Shown here: positions 40,135-50,500 of the stretch, piece after piece
Numbering within the stretch: the stretch's first letter is position 1
Layout of the letters: each line of letters opens with the position of its first letter
Assembly: GCA_049487715.1 (NCBI GenBank)
Contig: CP150562.1
Coordinates: 434,001 to 498,000 of the forward strand
Direction: 5' to 3'
Length of the DNA: 64,000 nt
Source: Pycnococcus provasolii
Lineage: Eukaryota > Chlorophyta > Pseudoscourfieldiophyceae > Pseudoscourfieldiales
Notes under the pieces: model-generated
Seen by the model: the letters and a program-made list of their open reading frames with translations, nothing else
Told to the model about the DNA's origin: nothing
The model's database searches: none
Program-made: the position numbers and the translations under genes

Positions 40135-41511
40135 ATGAAGATGGCGATGAACGTGCGCTTTTCTCTCTGTGTGCTCCTTGTTGTTGTTCTTCTATTCTCA
40201 TGGTCTCATGGACACGCTGCTTTGGCGTCCTCTGATAAAACTTCATGCGACGCGTCGACGTGCTCTGTGCCGCACTCTGTCGCGGACGACGGCTCGCTCG
40301 CGTCGTACGATTCCGTCGAGGCGATTTTAGAAAAACACCTCGGAGCTAACTCAGAAGGACTCAAGGAAGTTAAGAGGGTCCTGTACGGATGGAATAGAGG
40401 AAACGAAGTGTCAGCCATGAAACTGCCTACCAAAGCAACGTCCATGGCCAAAGAAGGCAAATTTCAAATCGAGGGGTACGAATTCAAAGCCGCGCCGGAG
40501 GAAATGCGAGCGCCGCGTCTCGTCACCATAGGCGCAATCCAAAACGCTATCGTCGCCAACACGTCCGCGCCGTTCTTGGAACAACGCCAAGCTATCTACG
40601 ACCGAGTCACGCAGCTCATTGAGGCGGCGGGAGAGGCTGGCGTCGACGTGCTTGGACTCCAAGAAGCGTGGACCATGCCGTTCGCCTTCGCCACACGAGA
40701 GAAACGCTGGCTCGAGTTTGCCGAGGATGCCGCCGACGGACCGAGTTTCCACCTGCTAAGCCCGCTCGCGCGCAAGTTCAACATGGTCATCGTCTCGCCC
40801 ATCCTCGAGCGTGATGACGCGCACGGAGAGACGATCTGGAACACGGCGGTGATAATTGACAATGCTGGCAGGTATCTTGGCAAGCACCGCAAGAATCACA
40901 TCCCTCGAGTCGGCGACTTCAACGAAGCGACGTACTACCTCGAGGGAGACACCGGTCACCCCGTGTTCGACACGGTGTACGGTAAAATTGGCGTCAACAT
41001 CTGCTACGGACGGCACCACCCGCTCAACTGGATGGGATTTGGCCTGAATGGCGCCGAGATTGTATTCAACCCGTCCGCCACCGTGGGACAGCTGAGCGAG
41101 CCGATGTGGAGCATCGAGGCGCGCAACGCTGCCATCGCAAACACGTACTTCGCAGTCGCCATCAACCGCGTGGGCACGGAGACATTTCCCAACCCGTTCA
41201 CGTCCGGCGACGGCAAGCCTGCGCACAAGGACTTTGGCCACTTCTACGGAAGTAGCTACGTCGCCGCGCCGGATGCAAGCCGATCGCCGGGCTTGAGCCG
41301 ATTCCGCGACGGTGTGCTCGTGACAAAGGTGGATCTCAACCTCGTGAGGCAGGTGAAGGACAGCTGGATGTTCCGAGCCACGGCACGCTACGACATGTAC
41401 GCGGATTTGCTGGCGAAGTACGTCAAGCCTGGATTCAAACCTCAGGTCGTCTCCTCGAGCAAGATGCAGGTGAAACCTGTCAAGGCGGATGAGGACACGG
41501 CTGACGAGTGA
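40135..41511 (+). CDS. PYD3: Beta-ureidopropionase (beta-alanine synthase)
   Basis: 458 residues from ATG 40135, with a clear signal peptide ([20 protein letters not shown]). It hydrolyses N-carbamoyl-beta-alanine (or the aminoisobutyrate analogue) to beta-alanine, CO2 and ammonia, step three of pyrimidine catabolism. The nitrilase-superfamily triad is present: Glu in [13 protein letters not shown], Lys in [14 protein letters not shown] and Cys in [15 protein letters not shown]. Further blocks [10 protein letters not shown] and [20 protein letters not shown] are typical of eukaryotic members. The family usually lacks a signal peptide in animals; this one and its neighbour dihydropyrimidinase both have one, hinting at a shared secretory or ER-derived compartment. 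Convergent with PYD1. Confidence 0.96.
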   Translation: MKMAMNVRFSLCVLLVVVLLFSWSHGHAALASSDKTSCDASTCSVPHSVADDGSLASYDSVEAILEKHLGANSEGLKEVKRVLYGWNRGNEVSAMKLPTKATSMAKEGKFQIEGYEFKAAPEEMRAPRLVTIGAIQNAIVANTSAPFLEQRQAIYDRVTQLIEAAGEAGVDVLGLQEAWTMPFAFATREKRWLEFAEDAADGPSFHLLSPLARKFNMVIVSPILERDDAHGETIWNTAVIIDNAGRYLGKHRKNHIPRVGDFNEATYYLEGDTGHPVFDTVYGKIGVNICYGRHHPLNWMGFGLNGAEIVFNPSATVGQLSEPMWSIEARNAAIANTYFAVAINRVGTETFPNPFTSGDGKPAHKDFGHFYGSSYVAAPDASRSPGLSRFRDGVLVTKVDLNLVRQVKDSWMFRATARYDMYADLLAKYVKPGFKPQVVSSSKMQVKPVKADEDTADE

Positions 41512-41766
41512 GCGAAGCGAGATGTCATTTGTTTTTTTTTGTTTTTCAAGGTGACAGGGAAAAAAAAAGGATGCACAGATAGAGAAAATATTGGGGCTGA
41601 GATACTTTATGATAAAGTTTACCCTAGCTAGCGTCGACTTCTTAGAATTTTTATTCTTTATTTTAGAAAAAAACAAAAAATTACTTGCTACACGCGAACT
41701 TTATATTCACCTCAATCTTCCCCTACTTTTTACTTTGTTTGTATTTTGCTTTTCATGTCATCTGTT

Positions 41767-43137
41767 TTAGTTGTTGCTCACCATGCTGTCCGTCTCAGCC
41801 TGGAAGCCATCACCGGTCCACTCCGCGTCGTTCTTCAGGCCCACCTTCGCCGCCTTCTTGGCGGCGATCGCCTCCTCCTGCATTCGGTACAGCTCAGCAT
41901 GTGTGGTGAAGTACGGAAGTGCCGCGCCCTTGAACTCGTCGATCGACTTGAAGTCGTGCTCCTCCATGAATTCCTGCAAGCCACCGCACAGCGTCTTGAT
42001 CAGAGGGTAGCCGTGAAGCATGACTCCAGTGCACACCTGCACGGTGTCCGCGCCGATGAGCAGGAACTCCGCGGCGTCCTTTCCCGTCTCCACACCGCCG
42101 ATGCCGCTGAGCGAGCGGCCGGGGTACTCGTCGCGGATCATCTTCGCCAAGCTCATGCACTTGGCGAGAGCGATGGGGCGCACGGCTGCGGCGGAGTATC
42201 CTCCAGGCGTGCTGTATCCTTCCACGGAAGGCTCCGGGCGCAGCGTTTTCAGGTTGATTCCCATGACGGACATGATGGTGTTGATTGCCGCGAGTCCGTC
42301 GATGCCGTTGTCGAGCGAGACACGTCCTGGGGAGGTGATGTTGATGTCGTTCGGCGTCATCTTCGCCCACACGGGGATTGTGGAGGCGTCGGCAATCCAC
42401 TTGGTGACGTCCTGCAGTAGCTCGCAGTCCTGCCCCATGGCGGCTCCCATGCGTCGTTCCGGCATGCCGTGCGGGCAGCTGAAGTTGATCTCGAGTGCGT
42501 CGACACCCGTTTCGATGGTGCGTCCGATGAGTTCGTCCCAGCGGTCTTTGTTGTACTCCTCCATCAGCGAGGCGATGAGGACGCGGTCCGGGTACTCCTC
42601 CTTGAGCTGTTTGAGTTCAGCGAGCATGACCTCGGTCGGTCGGTCAGAGATGAGCTCGATGTTCTGCCAGCCGAGCACCTGCTTGTTGTCGTGCGCCTTG
42701 AGCTTCGCGTATCGCGGCGTGACGTTGTGCACGGCACCTGCGTCGAGTGAGATGGTTTTGCAGATGACGCCGCCCCACCCTTCGTCGAACGCCTTTTTCA
42801 TGACGGCGTAGTTGGTTCCCGGCGGTCCGCTTCCGATGACGAACGGGTTGGGGAACTTGATTCCGTTGACGGTAACGCTCAGGTCCGGTCCGTCAACCGC
42901 CGCACCATCTTTGAGGTTCGCGACTCGTTCCCCCGCGAGAAACTCCGACGCCTCGCGCGCCTTCGCCATGGCGACCCATGAACATGGCGGGGTTGGGGCC
43001 CGGGAGGAGCGACCAGGACCACGGGAATTACGAAATCGCTGCCGCTGCTGGGAAGACGAGACCAGTCGGACTCTACAATGGCAATGATGACGCGAAGAAG
43101 AAGAAGAAGACGAGCCAGACAAGTGAGATGACGCCAT
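41767..43137 (-). CDS. PYD1: Dihydropyrimidine dehydrogenase, plant-type short form
   Basis: 456 residues. It reduces uracil and thymine to the 5,6-dihydro compounds, the first and rate-limiting step of reductive catabolism. Only the FMN TIM-barrel is present (DLSVTVNGIKFPNPFVIGSG through VQVCTGVMLHGYPLIKTLC), as in plants and bacterial PreA; the N-terminal FeS/FAD domain and the C-terminal ferredoxin domain of animal enzymes are absent. The catalytic loop INFSCPHGMPERRMG contains the active-site Cys. The first ~65 residues are Ser/Arg-rich, consistent with a plastid transit peptide. Divergent from the aminotransferase gene, with 1.27 kb between starts. Confidence 0.95.
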   Translation of the reverse strand: MASSHLSGSSSSSSSRHHCHCRVRLVSSSQQRQRFRNSRGPGRSSRAPTPPCSWVAMAKAREASEFLAGERVANLKDGAAVDGPDLSVTVNGIKFPNPFVIGSGPPGTNYAVMKKAFDEGWGGVICKTISLDAGAVHNVTPRYAKLKAHDNKQVLGWQNIELISDRPTEVMLAELKQLKEEYPDRVLIASLMEEYNKDRWDELIGRTIETGVDALEINFSCPHGMPERRMGAAMGQDCELLQDVTKWIADASTIPVWAKMTPNDINITSPGRVSLDNGIDGLAAINTIMSVMGINLKTLRPEPSVEGYSTPGGYSAAAVRPIALAKCMSLAKMIRDEYPGRSLSGIGGVETGKDAAEFLLIGADTVQVCTGVMLHGYPLIKTLCGGLQEFMEEHDFKSIDEFKGAALPYFTTHAELYRMQEEAIAAKKAAKVGLKNDAEWTGDGFQAETDSMVSNN

Positions 43138-44409
43138 TGTAGTGTAGTATTCACTGAACAGTACGAGGGAATGACAAGAGTGACAAGAATGAGTGATCCC
43201 TCGAGGCTCTCCAGCGGAGAGGGACGAAGAGGGAAAAAAAAGATGACCCGTCAGTCACCCCGTTGGAATGGACATTCTGCTTTTCCCGTACCAAATCCCA
43301 CGGATGTAACACGACACGACAACGGACGGGTCCCGACCTGCCGACTGGACTAAAAAGCGTGTACTTTTTTTAATAGGACCGGGGGCTAGGACTCCCCGGG
43401 GGAGGAGGAAATAAAGGGTTAGGGCGGACGGATTCTAGGCTTCCTACATGGTAAGGTTAAACTTTAGGGTAGGGAACTTGACGCACCGTGTTCGCGGCGC
43501 CATTGTTACAGTAGTATGTACTATTTGTTTCAACTACCACCCTACGATAGTACTGTACTTAGTCTAGGAAAATCACGTCCTGTCCTGTACCCTACGCGGC
43601 GTCGTCGCACTTAAGTGCCTTTTGTTAACAGGGTTGCTTTCGATGGTTTTGGTTTGTGTTTTGTGCAAGTTCGTTCGAGTTCGAGTTCGATTGCAATGTT
43701 TGGCAATGTCGCCTTCCTGACGGCGTGTACTGTATGCGTGTGTGTCGTGGTATTGTGGTCGTGGTTGTTGTGGTGGTATTGTATTGTGGTTGACGCGTCT
43801 CGTCTGTGTCCGTTACTTCCTCCTCGTTGTACCTTTGTACGGATGATCGGGATCGGGATGTGCGCAGGGCAACTGGCAACGCACGCAAGCAGGCTCAAGC
43901 ACGACGTTGTACAACTTGACCTGGTTTGCACGACGACAAAGATAACTTAGGTGGTCTCCAGCGTCATGCTGTCTGCCTTGTGTGCGTGTTTTTTCCCTTT
44001 TTTTTTCTTGGCTTGTGCATCGTTATTACTGCTATTTGGTACGGACACACCTCTATTGACACACGTCGTGACCGTCGTGACGTCGTCGTGCATGATGCAT
44101 CTCCTCTTCCATCTTTCAATCTTTCAAGGAATGAATTCCTCCTGTGAACACGGAACTGGTGACGATCTTCTTCTTGACCACCTTCTTGACGACCTGACCA
44201 TAGAACCTACCTTTAGTGGTAGATAGTCGTTTTCTTTGATGAGCAGTTTGTTTGTTGGAGGTCTCGGTGATCGCCTGCCGTCCGTCCGTCCGTCCGTCCG
44301 TTAACCCACTCGGTGAAACTCCTTACTTACTGATTGATTTCACGCGCACCAGAAACCGTTCCCATCTTCGCATCGTCGCCTTACATTAACTATTCTTGGC
44401 AATACGACG
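43138..44409. other. Divergent promoter region of PYD1 and the aminotransferase
   Basis: 1.27 kb between two genes transcribed away from each other and acting in the same pathway, so a bidirectional promoter is plausible. Short overlapping frames exist on both strands at about 43610-43950 without family resemblance. It contains GGTTAGGG and TTTAGGGTAGGG, and a TCCG run at 44281-44301. Confidence 0.5.
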
Positions 44410-44559
44410 ATGTTCGCGTCCTCTTCCTGTGCGCTTCTCAGGCGCATAACGCAAGCGTCATGTGGTGCCGCCTCGTATTCATACTCCTTGAACCAAGCCA
44501 CACTTACAACGGGTAGTACTGCGAGTAGGGCGCTCTGCGCATCCTCGTGGGGAACCAAC

Positions 44560-44594
<35 letters not shown>

Positions 44595-44634
44595 ACACTT
44601 CTCATCAGCGTCGTCGTCGTCGTCAGCAGCAGCA

Positions 44635-44665
<31 letters not shown>

Positions 44666-46023
44666 GGGAGCTGGCACAGTGGGAGTACGCCGAACCGCCG
44701 ACGCTTCCGCCGCACGACTACAAGCCGCCGCCGTACGATGGACCGCCCAAGGAGGAGGTCATCGCCATGCGCCAGCAGTTTCTCAACCCCGCCATCTTCC
44801 ACTTCTACAAGCAGCCCGTGCTCATCACGAACGGGCACATGCAGTACCTGTACGACGAAAAAGGACGACGCTTCCTGGACGCGTTCGCGGGCATCGTCAC
44901 CGTCAGCGTCGGGCACAGCCACCCCGCCGTCATGAAGGCTGCGGCGGACCAGCTCACGAAACTGCAGCACACAACCACAATCTACTTCAACGAGCAGACG
45001 TCGCTGTATGCGAAGGAGTTTGTCGAACGCATGCCCAAGAACTCCAACCTCTCTCGCGTGTACTTCGTCAACAGCGGCTCAGAGGCGAACGACCTCGCGA
45101 TGCTCATGGCGAGGCTATACACAGGCAACAACAACGTCGTCGCGCTCAGCAACGGATACCACGGCATGTCAGTCGGCACGATGGGACTCACCGCGCTGCA
45201 CACGTGGAAGTATCCCGTCGCACACGGCGAGGGCATCGTGCATGCCCCGTGCCCGATGAGCTTCCGCGGAACGCACGGCGACGACGTTGACGCGTACGTG
45301 CGCGACCTGAACAACGTCATCATGACGCAGACGAGCGGGCGCATCGCCGGATTCTTCCACGAAACCATCCAGGGTGTTGGCGGGGGCGTGCCGCTGCTCG
45401 ACGGCTACCTGCCAAAGGCTTACGAGGCTGTGCGCGCTGCGGGAGGCGTCTGCATCGCGGACGAGGTGCAGACAGGCTTCGGTCGCACTGGCACCGCGTA
45501 CTGGGGCTTCGAGAACCAAGGCGTGACGCCTGACATCGTGACGATGGCCAAGGGAATCGGAAACGGCTTCCCGCTCGCCGCGGTGGTGACGACGCCAGAA
45601 ATTGCGCAGACGCTCGCGCAGCGCCTGCACTTCAATACCTACGGCGCGCAGCCCGTCGTCAGTGCCGTTGGACGGGCGGTGCTCAAGGCGATCGACGACG
45701 ACGGCCTGCAGGAAAACAGCCTGCGCGTCGGCGCGCGCCTCATGCAGCGACTCAAGACGCTGCAAGATAAGCACGACTTGATTGGCGAGGTGCGAGGCAA
45801 GGGTCTGATGATGGCTCTCGAGCTCGTGACGGACCGCGCAACGAAAGCGCCTGCGAAGGAGGAGACGGCCGTGATCTTCGAGCGTCTGAAGGAGCTCGGC
45901 GTGCTCATCGGCAAAGGCGGTCTGCACGGCAACGTATTCCGGATCAAGCCGCCGATGTGCTTCTCCGAGGCGGATGCTGACTTTTTATGCGACGCACTTG
46001 ACCTCGCACTGAGCGAGCTGTAA
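44410..46023 (+). CDS. Class III aminotransferase, AGT2/beta-alanine aminotransferase (PYD4-like)
   Basis: 537 residues. It transfers the amino group of beta-alanine (or alanine, aminoisobutyrate) to pyruvate or glyoxylate, giving malonate semialdehyde, the step after PYD3. The first ~90 residues are Arg/Ser/Thr-rich, mitochondrial-presequence-like, and contain poly-Thr encoded by (ACG)n at 44559-44592 and poly-Ala. The PLP fold shows [72 protein letters not shown] (cofactor Asp) and the Schiff-base Lys in [17 protein letters not shown]. The context in the pyrimidine block fits PYD4-type beta-alanine transamination better than photorespiratory AGT, but the family covers both. Confidence 0.9.
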
Positions 46024-46368
46024 TCATCGAAAGGCGAACTTTCTTCCGTTCAGAAAGTGCTGTTGATGGCACTCTTATCACTCACTCACACGCCTAGCTC
46101 GACGCACCGACGACGAACGTAGCGCAGCTCCTACTTCTTATTGTAGGAGCCTTAAGGTACAACTAACGCGTCCCTGTGAACGTCGCGCGTATGTGGGCAT
46201 GGGAGGTGAAGGTGACCGTTGGACGAAGCGAACTCCATTCCGTTACTGAATAAGCAATCTTAGGTCGTCAAATACGAACCACTCCACCTCACGTTTCTCC
46301 CTGCGCAACCTGGTCTCACGAACGAAGAACCCAGCAAACAAACCAACCCGACATGTGTAGTGGTCTGT
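46024..46368. other. intergenic with copy C of the recurrent element
   Basis: Convergent gap between the aminotransferase and the next gene. Apart from copy C (46190-46266), I see nothing in it. Confidence 0.5.
46190..46266 (-). repeat. Recurrent ~100-bp element, copy C (shortened)
   Basis: Only the core and end are kept: GACCGTTGGACGAAGCGAA and TTACTGAATAAGCAATCTTAGG. The nearest minus-strand stop codon is about 100 bp away, the loosest placement of the five copies. Confidence 0.72.
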
Positions 46369-46737
46369 TTACTTCGAGCACTTCTCGCCAGCCTTGACGC
46401 ACGCAAAGCCAATGGCTGCGCACATGAGGCCGTTTGCCACAGCCATCTCCGGCTTCATATCTCCGTTCTTAGCCTGGATGCCCATGATCACTGGGGCGGT
46501 GAGCCACTGTCCCGCCGCCGCCTGGCACGCAGCCTTGGTCGGGTTCTTGGACGCCGCGAAGTCGCGCGCCGCGCCGAAGGCGAGCGCGTGCCCGAACCAC
46601 CTGCTGATGGTCGACGAGCGCGGCACCTGCTTCTTGAAGTAGAGGTCGGCAGCCGTGTCAGGGATGCCGGCCATTTGCACGGCGTATCCCGCGGTCAGGC
46701 CGCTGGACACCTTGAGTACCATAGACGGATCGTTCAT
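46369..46737 (-). CDS. Small unknown membrane protein
   Basis: 122 residues from ATG 46737 (MNDPSMVLKVSS). Earlier in-frame codons give a basic, non-hydrophobic leader that I exclude. Two hydrophobic stretches are WLTAPVIMGIQ and ANGLMCAAIGFACVKAG, and one weaker one is LTAGYAVQMAGI. Composition is Ala/Gly-rich with a basic-Cys end (KAGEKCSK). No family is recognised. It may be a conserved algal orphan. Confidence 0.6.
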   Translation of the reverse strand: MNDPSMVLKVSSGLTAGYAVQMAGIPDTAADLYFKKQVPRSSTISRWFGHALAFGAARDFAASKNPTKAACQAAAGQWLTAPVIMGIQAKNGDMKPEMAVANGLMCAAIGFACVKAGEKCSK

Positions 46738-47572
46738 AGCTATTAAAAAGTAAAGACGAGAAAACGAAGAGGGAATGACGGGAGGGAAGGGGCGTGAAAG
46801 GCGCGTGTCGTCTGGCAAGGGCCAAGGGTCCCGAAGAAGAGAAGGCTTAAGGGCGCACTGCACTGCACTAGTGCCCTGTCCCTGTCAGAACTCAGACTGT
46901 GCACAGCTCGTTTTCCAAAAAGGCATGTATCCGCCGCCTACTTGTTAATAGTTGGTAATAGCCTTGCGCGAGTATTAAAAAAATCCTCAAAAATCAGAAT
47001 GGAACAAGTCACGTGATCATCAGCCCTCGATCTTTATGGGATCTTTATAAAAGTGGGCACATCACAATTACATCACATCACATCACATGACGCCTGCTGG
47101 GAGTGGGGGGATTTTTTTATTGGTCCCACCTGCATTCCCTGCCAGTGCGGGTGGCGGGTGCCCACTTGCTTCTTGCCACGTCGGATCCCCTCTGGCGAGG
47201 TCCTCTGGCATCTCCTTCTCCTTTCGCCTCTCCTCTCGCGCAGCTTGGCACAGGTGCTTGGCACCTGGGGTGGGTGGGTGCTCCTGTTGTTTCGCTCTCT
47301 TCTCCTCTTCTCCAGAAGGCAAGCAAGCCTGGCAGGCACGCTTGTACACGCGAGGGAGTCAGTGAGTGAGCCTTTCTTCAGTCATGCGCCGTGCGTGCGT
47401 GACCCATTTAAGTAACAACGGACCAGCCACGGACGAACTTCACCACGCCCGGATAGATAGTACACGGATAGAATCGCGGCGCCATGGAATGGGATTGTAG
47501 GATGATGCATGGAAATTAATTATTATTTTAAAAATGAGCAATCCTACTATCCTAAGAGTAGCTTTAAGGCTT
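46738..47572. other. Gene-poor gap with ATCAC microsatellite
   Basis: 835 bp. Contains (CATCA)n at 47066-47089, AT-rich sequence near 46960-47050, and open frames on both strands at 47070-47370 that mirror each other and look spurious. No RNA gene identified. Confidence 0.5.
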
Positions 47573-50500
47573 CTACTGCTCTGTGTCCCACGGCAACGAA
47601 ATGTTGTCCTCCGTGCTTGCTTTTTTGCGAAGTCCTGCATTGGCACCAGCGACGAAAGTGACACCGCCCGCCAATCCCTTCAATTTCAAGACGCCTCTTA
47701 CTTTCGCCGTCGCCGCTGTCGCCGTAATCACAGCCGCCTTGAAGCGCCTCTTTGCCACGCTCTGAGGACCGAGATTCACACTCAGCGTGCCGCGGATACG
47801 GCCGTGAGGCGTGCCACCAATCAACAAATCCTCGTCAAAGTCGAAAGGCTCGTCGAGCTTGATATTGGCGAGGCTCACGATGGCAAAACCGAGAGGATCG
47901 TCCTGACCGATGAACTCAGCGTCGAATACAGCGAGGGTGATGGAGTGCGTCTTCAGATGGCTGACATCGCTGAAAACCGTTGGGATGGGCTTGAGCTCCG
48001 CCTTTCGCCATTCCGGGGTCAGCGTGCGCCGTTTCGTCGGCACCTGCCGCATGATCTCCGAGTGACCCGGTCCGTCCATGCCCTTCTGCCCATCCAGCGC
48101 CGCGAAGCACGCCGATGACAAGCGAACGTAGGGATCCGCCGTCACGATGGGTCCACCCGGGTAGTTTGAGTTAACCGCCACAAGACCCTCGCAGGAAAGG
48201 GACTCGAAGTGCAGCCAGAATTGCCCGTTGCGCCCTGATGTGGCAACCTTGGGTAGATCGGCGCTCAGCCGCACGATCGACCGGGCCACATTCGTGGTCC
48301 TCGTGAACTCCTTCGGAAGCGTTGGCATGGGCATAAAATTCTCCACCTTGTCCCTGCGAGAATCGTGCAGCACGCATGCGGGGCCTGAGGAGGCGGCACG
48401 CACAAAGCCATACAGGCAGCGCCCGGCATTCATGCTATCGAGCAGAGGATCGATCTTTTCATAGTCGCGGTAGTTTGGCGAATAGAGTGGCAGGGCGCCG
48501 AGGCACACTGAGGCGTCAGCCACATGAAGCACGTCCGCGCCGCCCATGGTCGCGGGCTGCAAAGACAGCGCCTCGACAGTCCACCTCAGCGCGGTCTCGG
48601 TGTGCGCAACCCGCTCCTCCTTCGTGGGTTCGTGCACCACAACCCCCTTTTCAATGTTAGTCGACATCGCCTTGACCGCAACGCCGATGATCGAGATGCT
48701 GTGGCCACCGCACTTGATCACCACCGCGCACGCGCCGTGCACGTTTGGAATTTCCTCTTTGTCGGATCGCGCCACAACGCTGCACGAAATGGCGACGTCG
48801 CACCGGCACAGCACGATCAGCGACGTGTCGCTGTTGCGGCTTTCAGCCAAGAGCGTATAGCGCCCCTCGAGCGTCGTTGCGATGGTGGCTGTCAGGTCGC
48901 AATGCGTGTCATCGCCACCACGCTTCTTGAGAGCCGCCAGCTTGGAAATAAAGGCTTGCTTCATCTTTGCAGGGTGAGACGTCACGATGTACTCACATCG
49001 CGTGAAGCAGAGAGCGATAATCGGAGGGCCACGCCCGTCGCAGAAGCCCTGAGAGTCTTCAAGCCAGCTAGACATCGTTTCGTCTGTTGGACACTCATCC
49101 AAATCGTCTACGGTGCACGCATACACGTAAGCTCCGCGCAAGTCTTCGGCAGCCTCGGGCGACAGAACGGAATTGTTGAAGCGCTGTTCGATGCGCAGCT
49201 GCGCAGCCTGCCTGATCACCTCGGCGGGGTCGGGGTCATTTGCCAGCGTGTGGCGCACGCGAAGCGTGTTGTGGCCGGCGGTTGTAAGGTGCATCTTTTT
49301 TCCGCCAAGGTCGAGACCAAACTCCTCGAGCAGGGAGCCGATAAAGACGGACACCTTTGTCTTGGTCTCGTTGTATTGATCCCACCAGGCCCAGGCATGC
49401 TCCCCCTTGTAGGCGTCACTTGCGGGCGCATGCGACGTCAACAGATAACAGCCAATTTCGTACCCGCTAGATTCGAAGCTCTTTACGCCCACGCTAACAA
49501 TGTCCTGGATATGCTCGATCTTTAGGACCTCGTGTCTGAGCGTTGTGATAAATTCGGCGAGCGTTTCGGGTGGGCAGCCGAAAGCCACGGTGAAGGTGCA
49601 GTCCACACGAAGGGCCGGGGCTCGGAAGGTGTTCACAACGGTGCCACCGACAATATTCTTGGTCGGGACCATGTAGAGCTTCTGATCGAAGCCCCTCAGA
49701 CGTGTGAATGTGAGGCCAATCTCCTCGACAAGGCCTTCGACGCCGCCAGCCTTAACCCAGTCGCCGATAGAGTAGGGGTGTTCAAGCAAGAAGATGATGC
49801 TGTTCACAAAATTTGCGATGATATCTTTGAGAGCGAACGTCACGACAAGGATGAGGCCCGAAAACGTTCCCACAATCAATTCTTTAGAGGCGCCGGCGGC
49901 GAACGCGATTCCGATGATCCAGCCAAAGGTGATCATCAAGCTCACGCTGATGCTGATGATTGGCAGCGCGTAGCTGCTGCCAGTACCACTTTGCATATCC
50001 TCCGAAGATTTGGGTTTGAAAACGGCCTGTGCTAATCTGACGCCGTCCCTAACGTACACGTTGGCAGCCATACAGCATACTGTCACTAGGAATGCCGTGA
50101 GCACTTTATGACCAACTTCCCCCCCTCTTCCGTTGTCAAGCTCAAATTGGTCAAAGCCACCCAACAAGAAGGAAGCGCCTGTGACGTTTAAGGCTGGCAC
50201 GACGTATCTCGACAACCTCTTCCATAGTCTGACAAGACCCACCATATAAGGGGGAGGCTGCAGCACTGTGATGATGAAACATGCGAGGCCAATCACCATC
50301 ATGACTATGCCTGTGGCAATCTCACTCGTCGTCAACAAATCCTCCAAGGGCACGGGATCAATCACGGTCACCCAGTCGTCGGGGCGATTCACAACCTCTT
50401 GGCACGCGGCGTAACGATCAATCTTGTCTTTGTTCTTGCTGCGCACATCCTTAGAATGCGAGATGTTGTAGTGACGCGCGATGAGGCTTTCGATGTACTT

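Noticed and set aside
43610-43950. Short open frames on both strands in the PYD1/aminotransferase gap
   Set aside because: They overlap each other, contain Cys/Val/Trp or Thr simple sequence, and have no family resemblance.
47070-47370. Several overlapping frames of about 88 codons
   Set aside because: Mirror frames on both strands of a GC-rich segment with no conserved motif; treated as noise.
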